DNA of 64,000 bases from Mytilisepta virgata. Its lineage: Eukaryota; Mollusca; Bivalvia; Mytilida; Mytilidae. The position numbers were made by a program, and so were the translations under genes. The stretch covers positions 60,901,978 to 60,965,977 of the forward strand of contig CM051518.1 of NCBI GenBank assembly GCA_028015205.1. Direction: 5' to 3'. The notes under the pieces were generated by a model. It was not told the DNA's origin. It did no database searches and was given only the letters and a program-made list of their open reading frames with translations. Of this stretch, positions 1 through 8,655 are shown one piece after another; the first letter of the stretch is position 1; each line of letters begins with the position of its first letter.

Positions 1-123
1 GTGTTTAAATTTCACAGATTTCTATTAACTTATACTAAAGTTATAGTGCGAAAACCAAATGTCTTCGGACGACGCCAATGTCATACCAATATACGACCGC
101 AAAAATTTTGCGGTCGTATAAAA
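1..123 (-). repeat. 5' end of a TATACGACC-type dispersed repeat, cut by window start
   Basis: Positions 90-120 form a perfect palindrome with 15-base arms around one central A (TATACGACCGCAAAA and its complement). To its left lies a short GTC-rich run. Read on the minus strand, this matches the start of the element at 38920-39682: an ATACG(A/C)CCG tip, a small hairpin, then GTC-rich sequence. It is probably the 5' end of a related non-autonomous element whose body lies outside the window. The family link rests on eye comparison. Confidence 0.5.
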
Positions 124-575
124 ATGTGTACATCAATCTATTGGAGTTGTTTCCCTTATTGCAACAATAAATAATATTTTCTTAAAGACAATAATAATAA
201 CAAAAAAATAATCATAAAACTCCAAAAATTATTGACATTGTGACAAAAAAAATTAAAAAGGAGATGCATGCCATTTGTTACTGTATCACTGTTACCCAGA
301 AAGTTTCATGGAAATTCATTCATATGTTAAGGAGGAATTGCAGATATAAAGAGTATGAAGCAAAAATTGATGACAAAAATTAAGAGAACAATACTGCTAT
401 AAAGCAGGCAACATAAAAATCTCTCATTTATAATATAAATGTACCGGTAACTTTTAAATTTCCTAAAAGTGAACTAGATGAGTTACTTGGTATTAGGATT
501 CAGAATAAAAATATCCAAGGACTGTCTTCCACTGGAACACAATATTGTACTAGGTTTACAACAGTGCATCGGATT
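124..575. other. AT-rich non-coding stretch
   Basis: No open frame, RNA gene or clear repeat is visible. If the minus-strand gene at 576-890 is real, this is its downstream region. An ATTAAA-like motif overlaps the stop codon area on that strand (about 573-579), but no convincing distal poly(A) signal was found. Confidence 0.4.
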
Positions 576-890
576 TTAATAACGGTACACTGTGGAATTC
601 ATTGATCGAACAAAAATCTTTTTTGTTTCAGAACCTTTTTGGTCTGTTCCTGATGTGTCTGCTGTCTCTTTCTTTCTCATTTCCTCTGCCAATACACAAG
701 TGACCCTGACTCTTTCATACACATCCCTGACAGTGTCTGGATCCAATGCTGACACAAGTTTTACTTTGGACTTGATGGTTGTTTCTTCTTTATCAGACTT
801 CTCACCCAAAATATCATCCACAGTCACATCATAGGATGGTGTAAATAATTCACCAATCCAATCTGTCCATTCTCTTGTCTTGTCAGCCAT
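576..890 (-). CDS. Small hypothetical protein, 104 aa
   Basis: A minus-strand frame runs from ATG (888-890) to TAA. The protein starts MADKTREWTDWIGELF, is acidic and hydrophilic, and has no signal peptide or membrane segment. Codon use is ordinary and there are no low-complexity runs, which argues for a genuine gene. Just upstream of the ATG on the minus strand is a possible 3' splice site (TATATTTCAG followed by seven As, then TGGC), so the ATG may open the second exon of a gene with a 5' UTR intron running toward higher coordinates. I do not recognise the family. The middle (YDVTVDDILGEK and VRDVYERVRVTCVLAEEM) looks like a folded, partly helical domain with a charged Ser/Thr/Lys-rich C-terminus. 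It faces away from glycogenin and sits next to repeats. A processed gene copy is an alternative. Confidence 0.6.
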   Translation of the reverse strand: MADKTREWTDWIGELFTPSYDVTVDDILGEKSDKEETTIKSKVKLVSALDPDTVRDVYERVRVTCVLAEEMRKKETADTSGTDQKGSETKKIFVRSMNSTVYRY

Positions 891-1036
891 TTTTTTCTGA
901 AATATACGGTCTTAAAACATGTTAATGAGTCAAGGTTTATAATTCCGTGGAACTTATTCATTCAGTAAATATTAAGTATGATAAACTAGAAAATGTGTCT
1001 ATAAGACACGCATGCCGCACCCTACAAACAATATAG

Positions 1037-1436
1037 GTGTTGCTGAACTGTGTTGTACTATACAAGAGGACTGTAGTGGTGAAATATCATTGATATATTA
1101 ATACAGGTTTCTGAGAAATGAACCTAAACACAGAACTTAACCGAAGTCACTGAAGCATGAAATGTAGGTCATAGCAACCCAAGTGTTGCTGAACTGCGTT
1201 GTATAATACAAGAGGACTGTAGTGGTGAAATATTATTGACATACTACTATAGGTTCCTGAGAAATTAACCTAAATGCAAAACTTAACCAAAGTCACTGAA
1301 GCATGAACTGTAGGTTATAGTGACCCATGTGTTGCTGAACTGCGTTGTACTATACAAGAGGACTGTAGTGGTGAAATATCATTGATATATTACTACAGGT
1401 TTCTGAGAAATGGAGCTAAACGCAAAACTTAACCAA
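1037..1436. repeat. Tandem triplication, 146-bp unit
   Basis: Units begin with GTGTTGCTGAAC at 1037, 1183 and 1329, a spacing of exactly 146 bases, with the third copy partial. The copies share the phrase GAGGACTGTAGTGGTGAAAT and differ at scattered bases. No coding frame is conserved across units. The array ends where the inverted-repeat element at 1472 begins. Confidence 0.8.
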
Positions 1437-1539
1437 ATTGGGACGTACGTACGGACTTACAAGGGTAAATCTATATGCCCCAGCCACATTCGTGGCGGGG
1501 CATAAAAATATTGCAGTTCCTTTTTGGTTTTTTGCATCT

Positions 1540-1990
1540 TTGTTGACAATCTGGGTCATCGGATACAATTCTGAAGGAGCAGGAACAGTGCTGAAAAGTT
1601 TGGTTCAAATTTGCTCAGTGGTTTTAGACAAAGAAGATTTTTCTATGAATTTTCCACTCCAGTACTATGTCAACCTAAGTTTGGCTGTACTGTTGGCCAT
1701 CTTTGTTAAGAGTCCAGAGCATCATACACACATCTGAAAGAGAACTATCTAAGGACCATTGCTACAAAGTTTGGTTCCAGTGGTTCCAGATTTGAAGATT
1801 TTTCAACAAATTTTCCCACAGGGTCCTATGTTAAACTAAGTTCGGTTATATCAGCCATCATGGTTGGAAATCTGGGATGCTGGACATAACTTTGGAAGGG
1901 GATCAACCATGGACAATTCCACAAAACTTTGGTCCCAATTTGCCCAAAGGTTTCAGAGGAATTGCAGTGACAAGATATATGTACAGAACA
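1540..1990 (-). repeat. Degenerate units of the TTTAACATAGGACCCTATGG family, minus orientation
   Basis: Phrases such as CCACAGGGTCCTATGTTAAA and AGTTCGGTTATATCAGCCAT are the reverse complement of the unit core repeated at 20.0-22.3 kb and 59.5-62.2 kb. About three units can be followed here. A minus-orientation stretch near 60.7 kb shares the phrases TTGGAAGTCGGGGATG and CATAATTTTGGAAGG in altered form. The stretch is non-coding. Confidence 0.6.
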
Positions 1991-2138
1991 TTGTCAAAAA
2001 TTTGAAAGTCCAAAGGCGGGAAAACTCAATGGACTAAAAAATAATACCCATATGCACAGTAGGATCTAACAATGCAGCAAGTTTCACATTTTTATAACAA
2101 ACCATGTCAGAGGAGATGTGATGACAAGGTGTGTACCA

Positions 2139-2263
2139 TGTTGATGACCAAATTAATGTACCAAGAAAGATAACTCTAGTTACTCTGTAAAGAACTCTCT
2201 TGTTTTAAAGATGCTAATTGTCTCTTGGAGAAATAAAATGGTGTAATTAACATGTGTTTAACA
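2139..2263 (+). repeat. 5' LTR of Copia element
   Basis: 125 bp, TG...CA termini, identical by eye to 6976-7100. It contains an AATAAA near 2232-2237 that could serve as the poly(A) signal, and no obvious TATA box. Confidence 0.95.
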
Positions 2264-2264
2264 A

Positions 2265-2275
2265 TGGTAGCAGAG
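2265..2275 (+). promoter_or_regulatory. Primer-binding site for initiator tRNA-Met
   Basis: TGGTAGCAGAG begins one base after the LTR. It is complementary to the 3' end of animal initiator methionine tRNA (CTCTGCTACCA), the usual primer for Copia-group elements. Eleven bases match; the twelfth differs. Confidence 0.85.
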
Positions 2276-2448
2276 TGTACATGAATTAAGAGTTAGTGTA
2301 TCCAGTGTAATTGTCAAGAGTGTAAAAGAACAATAATATTAGGTGTAAAAAGTGTATCTGTCATAATAATCTGATCTCCTGAGGGTTTTATATGCATAGA
2401 AGTTCCAGAAGAAATAGAAAAAAAAAAGGAGGGAAAATAAAAGGTATA

Positions 2449-3027
2449 ATGGCAACAAGAATCAATCTACCATCTTTCAGCAAATCAAAATCATATGAAC
2501 TCTATAAACAGGAATTAATAGCATGGAGTGAAATTACAGATTTAGATAAAAAGAAAAGAGGCATAGCAGTTGCACTCACTTTGCCAGAGGATGATGAAAG
2601 CAAAATCAGAGAAAAAGTATTTGATCAAATTGATCTTGAGAATCTGAAAAAAGACACTGGTTTTACTACATTGGTAGAATTTCTGGATAAGCATCTTGCT
2701 AAGGATGATCTTGCTGACAGCTTAGAAAAGTTTGAAGATTTTGAAGATTTTACAAGACCTGAAGGTCAGTCAATTCATGAGTATGTTGCTAATTTTGACA
2801 GTAAATATAGAAAAATTGAAAAGGAAAATATGAAATTACCATCAGAAATCTTGGCTTTTAAATTGTTACGTAAAATGAATATCACAAAAGAGGAAAAGAT
2901 GCTAGTCCTGACTGGAATGAACTATGAAAATAAATTGACACTTTATGAAGAAGCAAAACGGTCATTGAAAAAAATTCAAGGGAGAAGGAGGTCAAGTGAA
3001 AGATATAGGTCAGAGTATAAAAATTGA
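2449..3027 (+). CDS. gag: Copia gag (capsid) ORF
   Basis: Encodes 192 aa from the ATG at 2449, which has A at -3 and G at +4. An in-frame ATG at 2392 would add 19 basic residues but has a weak context. The protein matches the general layout of Copia Gag: an N-terminal LPSFSKSKSYELYKQELIAW segment, a helical core containing QSIHEYVANFDSKYRKI, and LPSEILAFKLLRKM. It would assemble the intracellular virus-like particle. It ends at TGA 3025-3027 before any zinc knuckle: the knuckle is encoded in the next, +1-shifted frame. The particle protein with its nucleic-acid-binding tail would therefore be made only if ribosomes shift frame, or the tail is supplied only in the fusion. Confidence 0.85.
   Translation: MATRINLPSFSKSKSYELYKQELIAWSEITDLDKKKRGIAVALTLPEDDESKIREKVFDQIDLENLKKDTGFTTLVEFLDKHLAKDDLADSLEKFEDFEDFTRPEGQSIHEYVANFDSKYRKIEKENMKLPSEILAFKLLRKMNITKEEKMLVLTGMNYENKLTLYEEAKRSLKKIQGRRRSSERYRSEYKN
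2969..3024 (+). other. gag/pol overlap, candidate +1 frameshift region
   Basis: The pol frame opens after an in-frame TGA at 2966-2968 and the gag frame closes at 3025. Moving from gag to pol requires a +1 (or -2) shift within these 56 bases. In the gag frame the overlap contains tandem arginine codons AGA AGG AGG followed by TCA AGT. Slow AGG or AGT codons are features of the +1 sites of yeast Ty1 and Ty3, but no exact Ty heptamer is present. The precise site is unknown. Confidence 0.6.
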
Positions 3028-6000
3028 ACCAACCTTTTTAGCTGAAAATGAGGAAGCTTTGTGGGCGGCAGGTTATGTAAAAAGGGGTAACAGCTACGGT
3101 TATAAGCGTGGAGGGCGATATAGTAGAGGTGGTGGACGTGGACAAGGATTTCAGTCATCACAAAGAGGGGCAAAGAATCTAAACCCAACAGGACCAGATG
3201 GAAAACCTTTAACATGTAGATCTTGTGGCTCTTACAGGCATCTTGTTGCAAAATGTCCGGATAGCTGGGAAAATTTGTCAAAAGTAAATATTACAGAAGA
3301 GGAAGAACACGCTGTTCTATTCACTGGTTACCAAATGCAAGACATTAAACAGCTAGGAAATGATGCTCGTAATTGTGCAGTATTGGACAGTGCATGTAGT
3401 AGTACAGTATGTGGAAAAACTTGGCTCAACAGTTACATTTCTTCACTGAATGAAGAAGATCGAGATAAGGTTGCCAATCGCAGCGGACATAAAGTATTTA
3501 AGTTTGGAGGAGGGACCAGACTAAAATCAGTTGGAGAGTATGATTTACCAATTTGTATGGTTGGTGAGCAAGTGAAGCTGAAAACTGATGTGGTTGACTC
3601 AGATATTCCTCTCTTGCTTTCGAGGTCAGCTATGAAAAAGGCAGGAGTCAAAATGGATTTAGAGAATGACACAGCAATAATAATGGGAAAGGAAGTATCA
3701 TTGAACCTAACATCATCAGGGCATTATTGTATACCCATAGATAAGACAGAAACATTGAAAGTAGAAGAAGTAAACGCTGTCAGGTTAGATGAATTGAATG
3801 TTGAGAAAAGGATATCAGCTTTATTGAAACTTCATCGTCAGTTTGCACATCCACCAAAGAAACGTCTTGTAGCATTGCTGAAAGATGCTGGAATTTGGAA
3901 AGAAGAATATGACGAGGACCTATCGGAAATTCAATCTAAATGTGAACTATGCAAAATGTATGCTGTGACACCACCAAGGCCGGTAGTCTCAATGCCTATG
4001 GCAAAACAATTTAACGAAAAAGTTACTATAGATTTGAAACAGTATAAGGACCGTTGGATTCTACATATGATAGACATGTGGTCAAGGTATACAGTGTCCG
4101 TCTTTATAAATAGAAAGAAACCTACTAATGTAATAGAGGCATTAATGAAGAACTGGGTTGGAATCTTTGGAGTAATGGGAGCACTCATGTCTGACAATGG
4201 AGGAGAATTTAGTTCTGATGAGATGAGGGAGGTAGCATCCATTTTAAATGTTAAAGTATGTACAACAGCTGGAATGAGCCCATATCAGAATGGACTTTGT
4301 GAACGTGTACATGCTATAACTGATATTATGCTGATTAAACTTGAGGCTGAAAACAAAAATGTAGAATCAGGAACAATTTTATCATGGGCAAATATGGCAC
4401 GGAATTCACTGCAAATGTGGAATGGTTTCAGCAGTCACCAGTTAGTGTTTGGTAAAAATCCTAATTTGCCAAACTTGATGCAAGCACAACTACCAGCGTT
4501 AGAGGGAACAACTAGTAGTGAGGCATTTGCCAAACATTTAAATACTTTACATGAGACACGGAAAGCATACATTCAGACTGAGGCAGATGAAAGAATCCGC
4601 AGAGCTTTGCGGTCAAAAGTAAGAGCAGCTGAACAAGTATATGAAAATGGTGACATGGTATTTTATAAAAGAGAAGGGAAAGAGCGTTGGCTAGGACCGG
4701 GGAAAGTGGTTTTCCAAGATGGAAAAGTTGTTTTTGTTAGACATGGGGGAGTATTTGTCAGAGTATCCCCAAACAGATTGTGCAAAATAAATACTAATTT
4801 GGGAGAAAATACTGAACAAGATAACATAGCATTGAAGAATAGTGACACTAATATTGGCAAGAAACTAAAAGAACCAACTATTGCACAAGAGAAATCCCTT
4901 GACATTATTGCAGAAACTATAACAAGTGCACAAGAGGATCTATCTCATGAAGCAACAGCCGTCAGTCATAACTTGAATCTTATAAAGAAAGATGATAACA
5001 TTCGATATAAACTACCAGGTTCAGATGAATGGATAAGTGCAAGTGTGCTTGGAAGAGCTGGAAAAGCAACAGGAGGGAACAAAACATGGTACAATGTGAA
5101 AGATCATGTAAGCGAAGAACAAAAAAGTGTAGACTTGGGCAGTTTAGAATGGAATATTTTAGAAGACCACATCAATGACACTGAAGTTCATACAACTGAT
5201 GAAGTGGATCAGACAGACAGTGACATTGCAAAGCAGCTGGAGTTAGAAAAGCTGAAACAATTTGACACTTATGAGGAAGTTGAAGATGGTGGCCAAAAGA
5301 CAATTTCTACTAGATGGGTGATTACAAATAAAGATGGAGACATTAGAGCTAGACTAGTAGCTCGGGGTTTTGAAGAACAATCTTTCATTCCTAAAGATAG
5401 TCCTACAATAGGAAAAGGATCTATTAGAATATTCCTTACATTTGCTGCAAGCAAGAAATGGACAATAAAAACTACCGACATCAAATCAGCATTTTTACAA
5501 GGAAACAAATTAGAACGTGATGTCCATATTAAACCTCCAGTTGAAAGTGATACACCAAAAGGATTCATTTGGAAACTTAAACATGGATTGTACGGACTAA
5601 AGGATGGAGCTAGGCAGTTCTATATAAGTGTTAAAGATGAACTCGTAAATTTAGGATGTAGACAATCAAAACTTGATCCTGCTTTGTTTATCCTGACAAT
5701 TAAGGGATCTGTCCAAGGTATTTTCTGTTGTCATGTAGATGACTTTCTTCATGCAGGAAAAGAAGAATTTGAAAAACTGATGGAAAAATTAAGGAAGAGG
5801 TTCATAGCAGGAAAAATTGAAGAAGAGGATTTTCGTTACATTGGTTTCATGATAAAGCAAAACAATGAAGGTATACAACTAGATCATTCAAGATACATGG
5901 AAAAACTAGATCACCAACACATAGAGCCACAGCGTGCGTTTCAGAAATTAAAACAACTTACCCAAGAAGAGCAGAAAGATTATCGCAGAATGGTAGGGCA

Positions 6001-6682
6001 ATTGAACTTGGCAGTGCAAGGATCAAGACCAGATTTAGCCTTTGAACTTGTTGATTTAAGTACTAAACTTAAAAGTGCATTAGTATGTGATCTTCTACGT
6101 GCTATTAAAAACATTGGAAAGTTAAAGGACATAAGGCCTATTCAGTTTTTCCCATCATTAAAAGGAAATGTAACAGAAGACTGGGAAATTTTTGTTTTTA
6201 GTGATGCAGCTTTAGGAAATATTAATGATGGTAAAGGAAGTACAGGAGCTCACATTGTTTGGATAAAAGATCGAATTGGAAAATGTTGTCCCATTTCATG
6301 GCAAGCCAACAAGATTAAAAGGGTAGTTCGATCTACTATAGCAGCGGAAGCTTTAAGTTTACAAGATGGATTGGAAACAGCTTTATATTTTCGAAAGATC
6401 ATTGAAGACATTTGTGGAGTTGGGGAACGAATTATGCCTATTACAGCTTTTATTGACAACAAAAGTGTTACTGAGGCACTAAAATCAACCAAATTGGTAG
6501 AGGATAAAAGGTTGAGAATAGATATTGCAGCTATATGTGAAATGATACAAAACAATTATGTTGAGGTAAAATGGTGTCCAGGAAAAGTTCAACTTGCAAA
6601 TTCTATGACCAAAAGAGGAGCTTCTGGAATTGAACTTTTAAATGTGCTGCAGAAAGGACAAATGCCAGAAGAATTTGTGTGA
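2996..6682 (+). CDS. pol: Copia pol polyprotein (NC, PR, IN, RT, RNase H)
   Basis: An uninterrupted frame of 1228 codons from 2996, the first possible non-ATG start; real translation probably begins by frameshift from gag. Counting from 2996: an Arg/Gly-rich stretch and a CCHC zinc knuckle (C74, C77, H82, C87); protease motif LDSACSST around D131; integrase zinc motif H280, H285, C316, C319 and catalytic triad D346, D400 (LMSDNGGEF), E436; a basic strand-rich module near 545-597 (GDMVFYKREGKERWLGPGKV) resembling a GPY/F integrase tail; reverse transcriptase with TTDIKSAFLQG (D828) and CCHVDDFLHAG (D915, D916); RNase H with acidic residues D1070, E1118 and D1154. All catalytic positions are present, so the copy may be active. 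It would copy element RNA in particles and integrate the cDNA. His replaces the usual Tyr in the YVDD box, within the range seen in Copia elements. Confidence 0.95.
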   Translation: MKDIGQSIKIEPTFLAENEEALWAAGYVKRGNSYGYKRGGRYSRGGGRGQGFQSSQRGAKNLNPTGPDGKPLTCRSCGSYRHLVAKCPDSWENLSKVNITEEEEHAVLFTGYQMQDIKQLGNDARNCAVLDSACSSTVCGKTWLNSYISSLNEEDRDKVANRSGHKVFKFGGGTRLKSVGEYDLPICMVGEQVKLKTDVVDSDIPLLLSRSAMKKAGVKMDLENDTAIIMGKEVSLNLTSSGHYCIPIDKTETLKVEEVNAVRLDELNVEKRISALLKLHRQFAHPPKKRLVALLKDAGIWKEEYDEDLSEIQSKCELCKMYAVTPPRPVVSMPMAKQFNEKVTIDLKQYKDRWILHMIDMWSRYTVSVFINRKKPTNVIEALMKNWVGIFGVMGALMSDNGGEFSSDEMREVASILNVKVCTTAGMSPYQNGLCERVHAITDIMLIKLEAENKNVESGTILSWANMARNSLQMWNGFSSHQLVFGKNPNLPNLMQAQLPALEGTTSSEAFAKHLNTLHETRKAYIQTEADERIRRALRSKVRAAEQVYENGDMVFYKREGKERWLGPGKVVFQDGKVVFVRHGGVFVRVSPNRLCKINTNLGENTEQDNIALKNSDTNIGKKLKEPTIAQEKSLDIIAETITSAQEDLSHEATAVSHNLNLIKKDDNIRYKLPGSDEWISASVLGRAGKATGGNKTWYNVKDHVSEEQKSVDLGSLEWNILEDHINDTEVHTTDEVDQTDSDIAKQLELEKLKQFDTYEEVEDGGQKTISTRWVITNKDGDIRARLVARGFEEQSFIPKDSPTIGKGSIRIFLTFAASKKWTIKTTDIKSAFLQGNKLERDVHIKPPVESDTPKGFIWKLKHGLYGLKDGARQFYISVKDELVNLGCRQSKLDPALFILTIKGSVQGIFCCHVDDFLHAGKEEFEKLMEKLRKRFIAGKIEEEDFRYIGFMIKQNNEGIQLDHSRYMEKLDHQHIEPQRAFQKLKQLTQEEQKDYRRMVGQLNLAVQGSRPDLAFELVDLSTKLKSALVCDLLRAIKNIGKLKDIRPIQFFPSLKGNVTEDWEIFVFSDAALGNINDGKGSTGAHIVWIKDRIGKCCPISWQANKIKRVVRSTIAAEALSLQDGLETALYFRKIIEDICGVGERIMPITAFIDNKSVTEALKSTKLVEDKRLRIDIAAICEMIQNNYVEVKWCPGKVQLANSMTKRGASGIELLNVLQKGQMPEEFV

Positions 6683-6721
6683 AACAATAATACAATTTAA
6701 CTTTTGCATTTTTCATTTTTT

Positions 6722-6885
6722 GTTTTCGGAAAAGGGGCAGAATAATCCCCGTGATCTGAGGACAGTCTAATCCAATGACGATCACTTCAAAAATATATTT
6801 TAGCTTCTTTGTTTTTCGGAAATGGGGCAGAATAATCCCCGTGACCTGAGGATAGTCTAATCCAATGACGGTCACTTCAAAAAGT
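6722..6885 (+). repeat. Duplicated 90-bp unit with hairpins in the Copia 3' region
   Basis: TTTTCGGAAA(A/T)GGGGCAG recurs with a 90-base spacing (GGGGCAG at 6734 and 6824). Each copy has the inverted pair GGGG...CCCC around CAGAATAAT and then TCTAATCCAATGACG. It lies between the pol stop and the 3' LTR. The two copies differ at a few positions, so the duplication predates this insertion. A role in packaging or RNA stability is only a guess. Confidence 0.85.
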
Positions 6886-6975
6886 ATTTTGTTATTTTAT
6901 CATGTTCATTCAGCTAGAGAACTGTGTAATATCATAAAGACTGATTCATGTTACAAAAGAAGACATTTTGATTAA

Positions 6976-7100
6976 TGTTGATGACCAAATTAATGTACCA
7001 AGAAAGATAACTCTAGTTACTCTGTAAAGAACTCTCTTGTTTTAAAGATGCTAATTGTCTCTTGGAGAAATAAAATGGTGTAATTAACATGTGTTTAACA
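6976..7100 (+). repeat. 3' LTR of Copia element
   Basis: 125 bp, identical by eye to 2139-2263. It is followed directly by the TACCA target duplication. Confidence 0.95.
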
Positions 7101-7306
7101 TACCATGTCAAAATTTCGGCATTCATTGGCCATAACTCAGGAAAAACTCAATGGACCAGAGCACCCCTATCTCAAGATAGTGCATCATAGTCAATTACTC
7201 AGTAAAGTGTCATGAGGATTGGGCAAACTTGGTCAAGACAGACAAACAGACACTGATTCCTACATACCCCTTCCTCCCAAAAAAACTTTGACTGGGGTAT
7301 AAAAAT

Positions 7307-8655
7307 TTTCAAAAGTCTAGATCTGAATTGAAAGTGAAATATGACCAAGAACTAGTATTCCTTTATTATAATGTTTTATGCTTGCATTTTAGATCATGTA
7401 CATTTTACTGTGCTCTTTCAATCACTTATGATTATCATTTCTCAATACATCCTGCCTTAAAACTTTAAAGCTGATAAAGTAAATTTATTCTGTGATAAAA
7501 AAGTGTTCAATGAATAATCTGTTGTAATGGACAGCTCAGGTTATAAACATCATGTAATTTCTTGGTAAACATTAATGGGTATAAACAATTCGCACCATCT
7601 ATATATTGTGATTAATATTTAATTTTCATATTATATTATCCAAACACTTCTAAATACACACAAAGTACTGACAAAAAGTTACTGACAATTAAATGTTGCA
7701 AAATGAAACTGCAGGGGTAAGGGATGAAGAAATGCAGATGAAGTGTCTTACCAATTTTAAACCATTGCAATTTTTAATATTGACTCAGAGGAAAAAGATT
7801 GAAAATTAATGGTTTATGCGGATTTCTGCATTACAGAATTCCCCATTCTGATTCTTCAACTAAATTTTTTGCTGGATTTAGCTGTTGCTACTTTTAAATA
7901 AAAAGTATACATAATACATTGTAGGTTGTGATATATACTAAAGGGAAGTATTTATAATAAACATAAAAAGAGAATAGTTATGCAACATATCAATTTTCAT
8001 GTAAGGGATGAAATATCAAAGTTGTATATGTCCCGGTAGTGTAAATAAAATTATCATTTATATATGCAGATAATTGTCTACAAAAATTTACAATGCAGTC
8101 CCCTATGTCTGCACACCTAAGCCTCTTGGTAATAAATTGAAGACTGATACCCAAGAATCACACACAAATATTTGTTAACAACATAGAATAATTATTCTTT
8201 TGTGAAAACAATAGGCAGATTAATTCAAATTGTTATACATTTTTCTGATAATTCGTATTTAAGACCAGTCAAATGTCCCCTAATTCTGCGTACTTAGCTA
8301 AGAAATTGACATTGGCTGTGTTGCACTTCAAAAACAGGAATTGCATATGCATCAGTAAAAGCAGATGCAGAATGGTGGGAAAATTTTAATATTATAAATT
8401 ATTTCATCAAACTGTTGTTTCAATTTGCCAAGAAAGATGATTACGGATGGAGTCTTAGCATTTTAAAGTTTTTTCTGGGAAAAAAAAGTTTCACAGACTG
8501 TTGATTCACACTAAAATTGCTTGGATACAAAATGGAAAGTTTTATTATGTCCAGTGGCAGTGAATACTGATGTCCCCTTATTCTGTGCACCTGTCATTTC
8601 GGAGTTTCAAAATGAATATTCGAAATTTGTTTACATTCAGTGCAATTACATGTAC
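7307..8655. other. AT-rich intergenic DNA
   Basis: No gene, RNA or strong repeat is seen. Scattered short phrases (for example AAATGTCCCCTAATTCTG near 8271 and GATGTCCCCTTATTCTG near 8570) hint at one old repeat but could not be resolved. Confidence 0.4.

Larger units (their letters stand above)
2139..7100 (+). mobile_element. Ty1/Copia LTR retrotransposon, structurally complete
   Basis: The 4962-bp element is bounded by identical 125-bp direct repeats that start TGTTGATGACC and end TGTTTAACA. It is flanked by a perfect 5-bp target duplication, TACCA (2134-2138 and 7101-7105). Order inside: 5' LTR, primer-binding site, gag, pol with protease, integrase, reverse transcriptase and RNase H, a 3' untranslated block with a duplicated 90-bp unit, and 3' LTR. 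Integrase before reverse transcriptase defines Copia. Both reading frames are open, and identical LTRs mean the insertion is recent on an evolutionary scale. The short LTRs and a post-integrase extension recall the GalEa-type Copia elements of marine invertebrates, which is inference. No good polypurine tract abuts the 3' LTR: the nearest purine run (about 6954-6962) is 13 bases away. Confidence 0.95.
1472..7306. mobile_element. Non-autonomous inverted-repeat element, split by a Copia insertion
   Basis: The left end reads TATATGCCCCAG and the right end CTGGGGTATAAAA (about 7292-7304), which are imperfect inverted repeats. The left terminus continues into a hairpin at 1475-1503 with ATGCCCC and GTGGC/GCCAC pairings. 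Subtracting the Copia element and its target duplication leaves about 870 bp of host element with no coding capacity. Its left half carries degenerate units related to those at 59.5-62.3 kb. It must be older than the Copia insertion it contains. The exact ends are uncertain by a few bases. Confidence 0.5.

Noticed and set aside
592..834. Plus-strand 80-codon open frame
   Set aside because: It is the complement of the better-supported minus-strand gene at 576-890 and has Ser/Thr/Phe-rich antisense composition.
3433..6875. Minus-strand open frames across the Copia element
   Set aside because: All lie opposite the intact pol frame or the 90-bp duplicated block and have no independent support.
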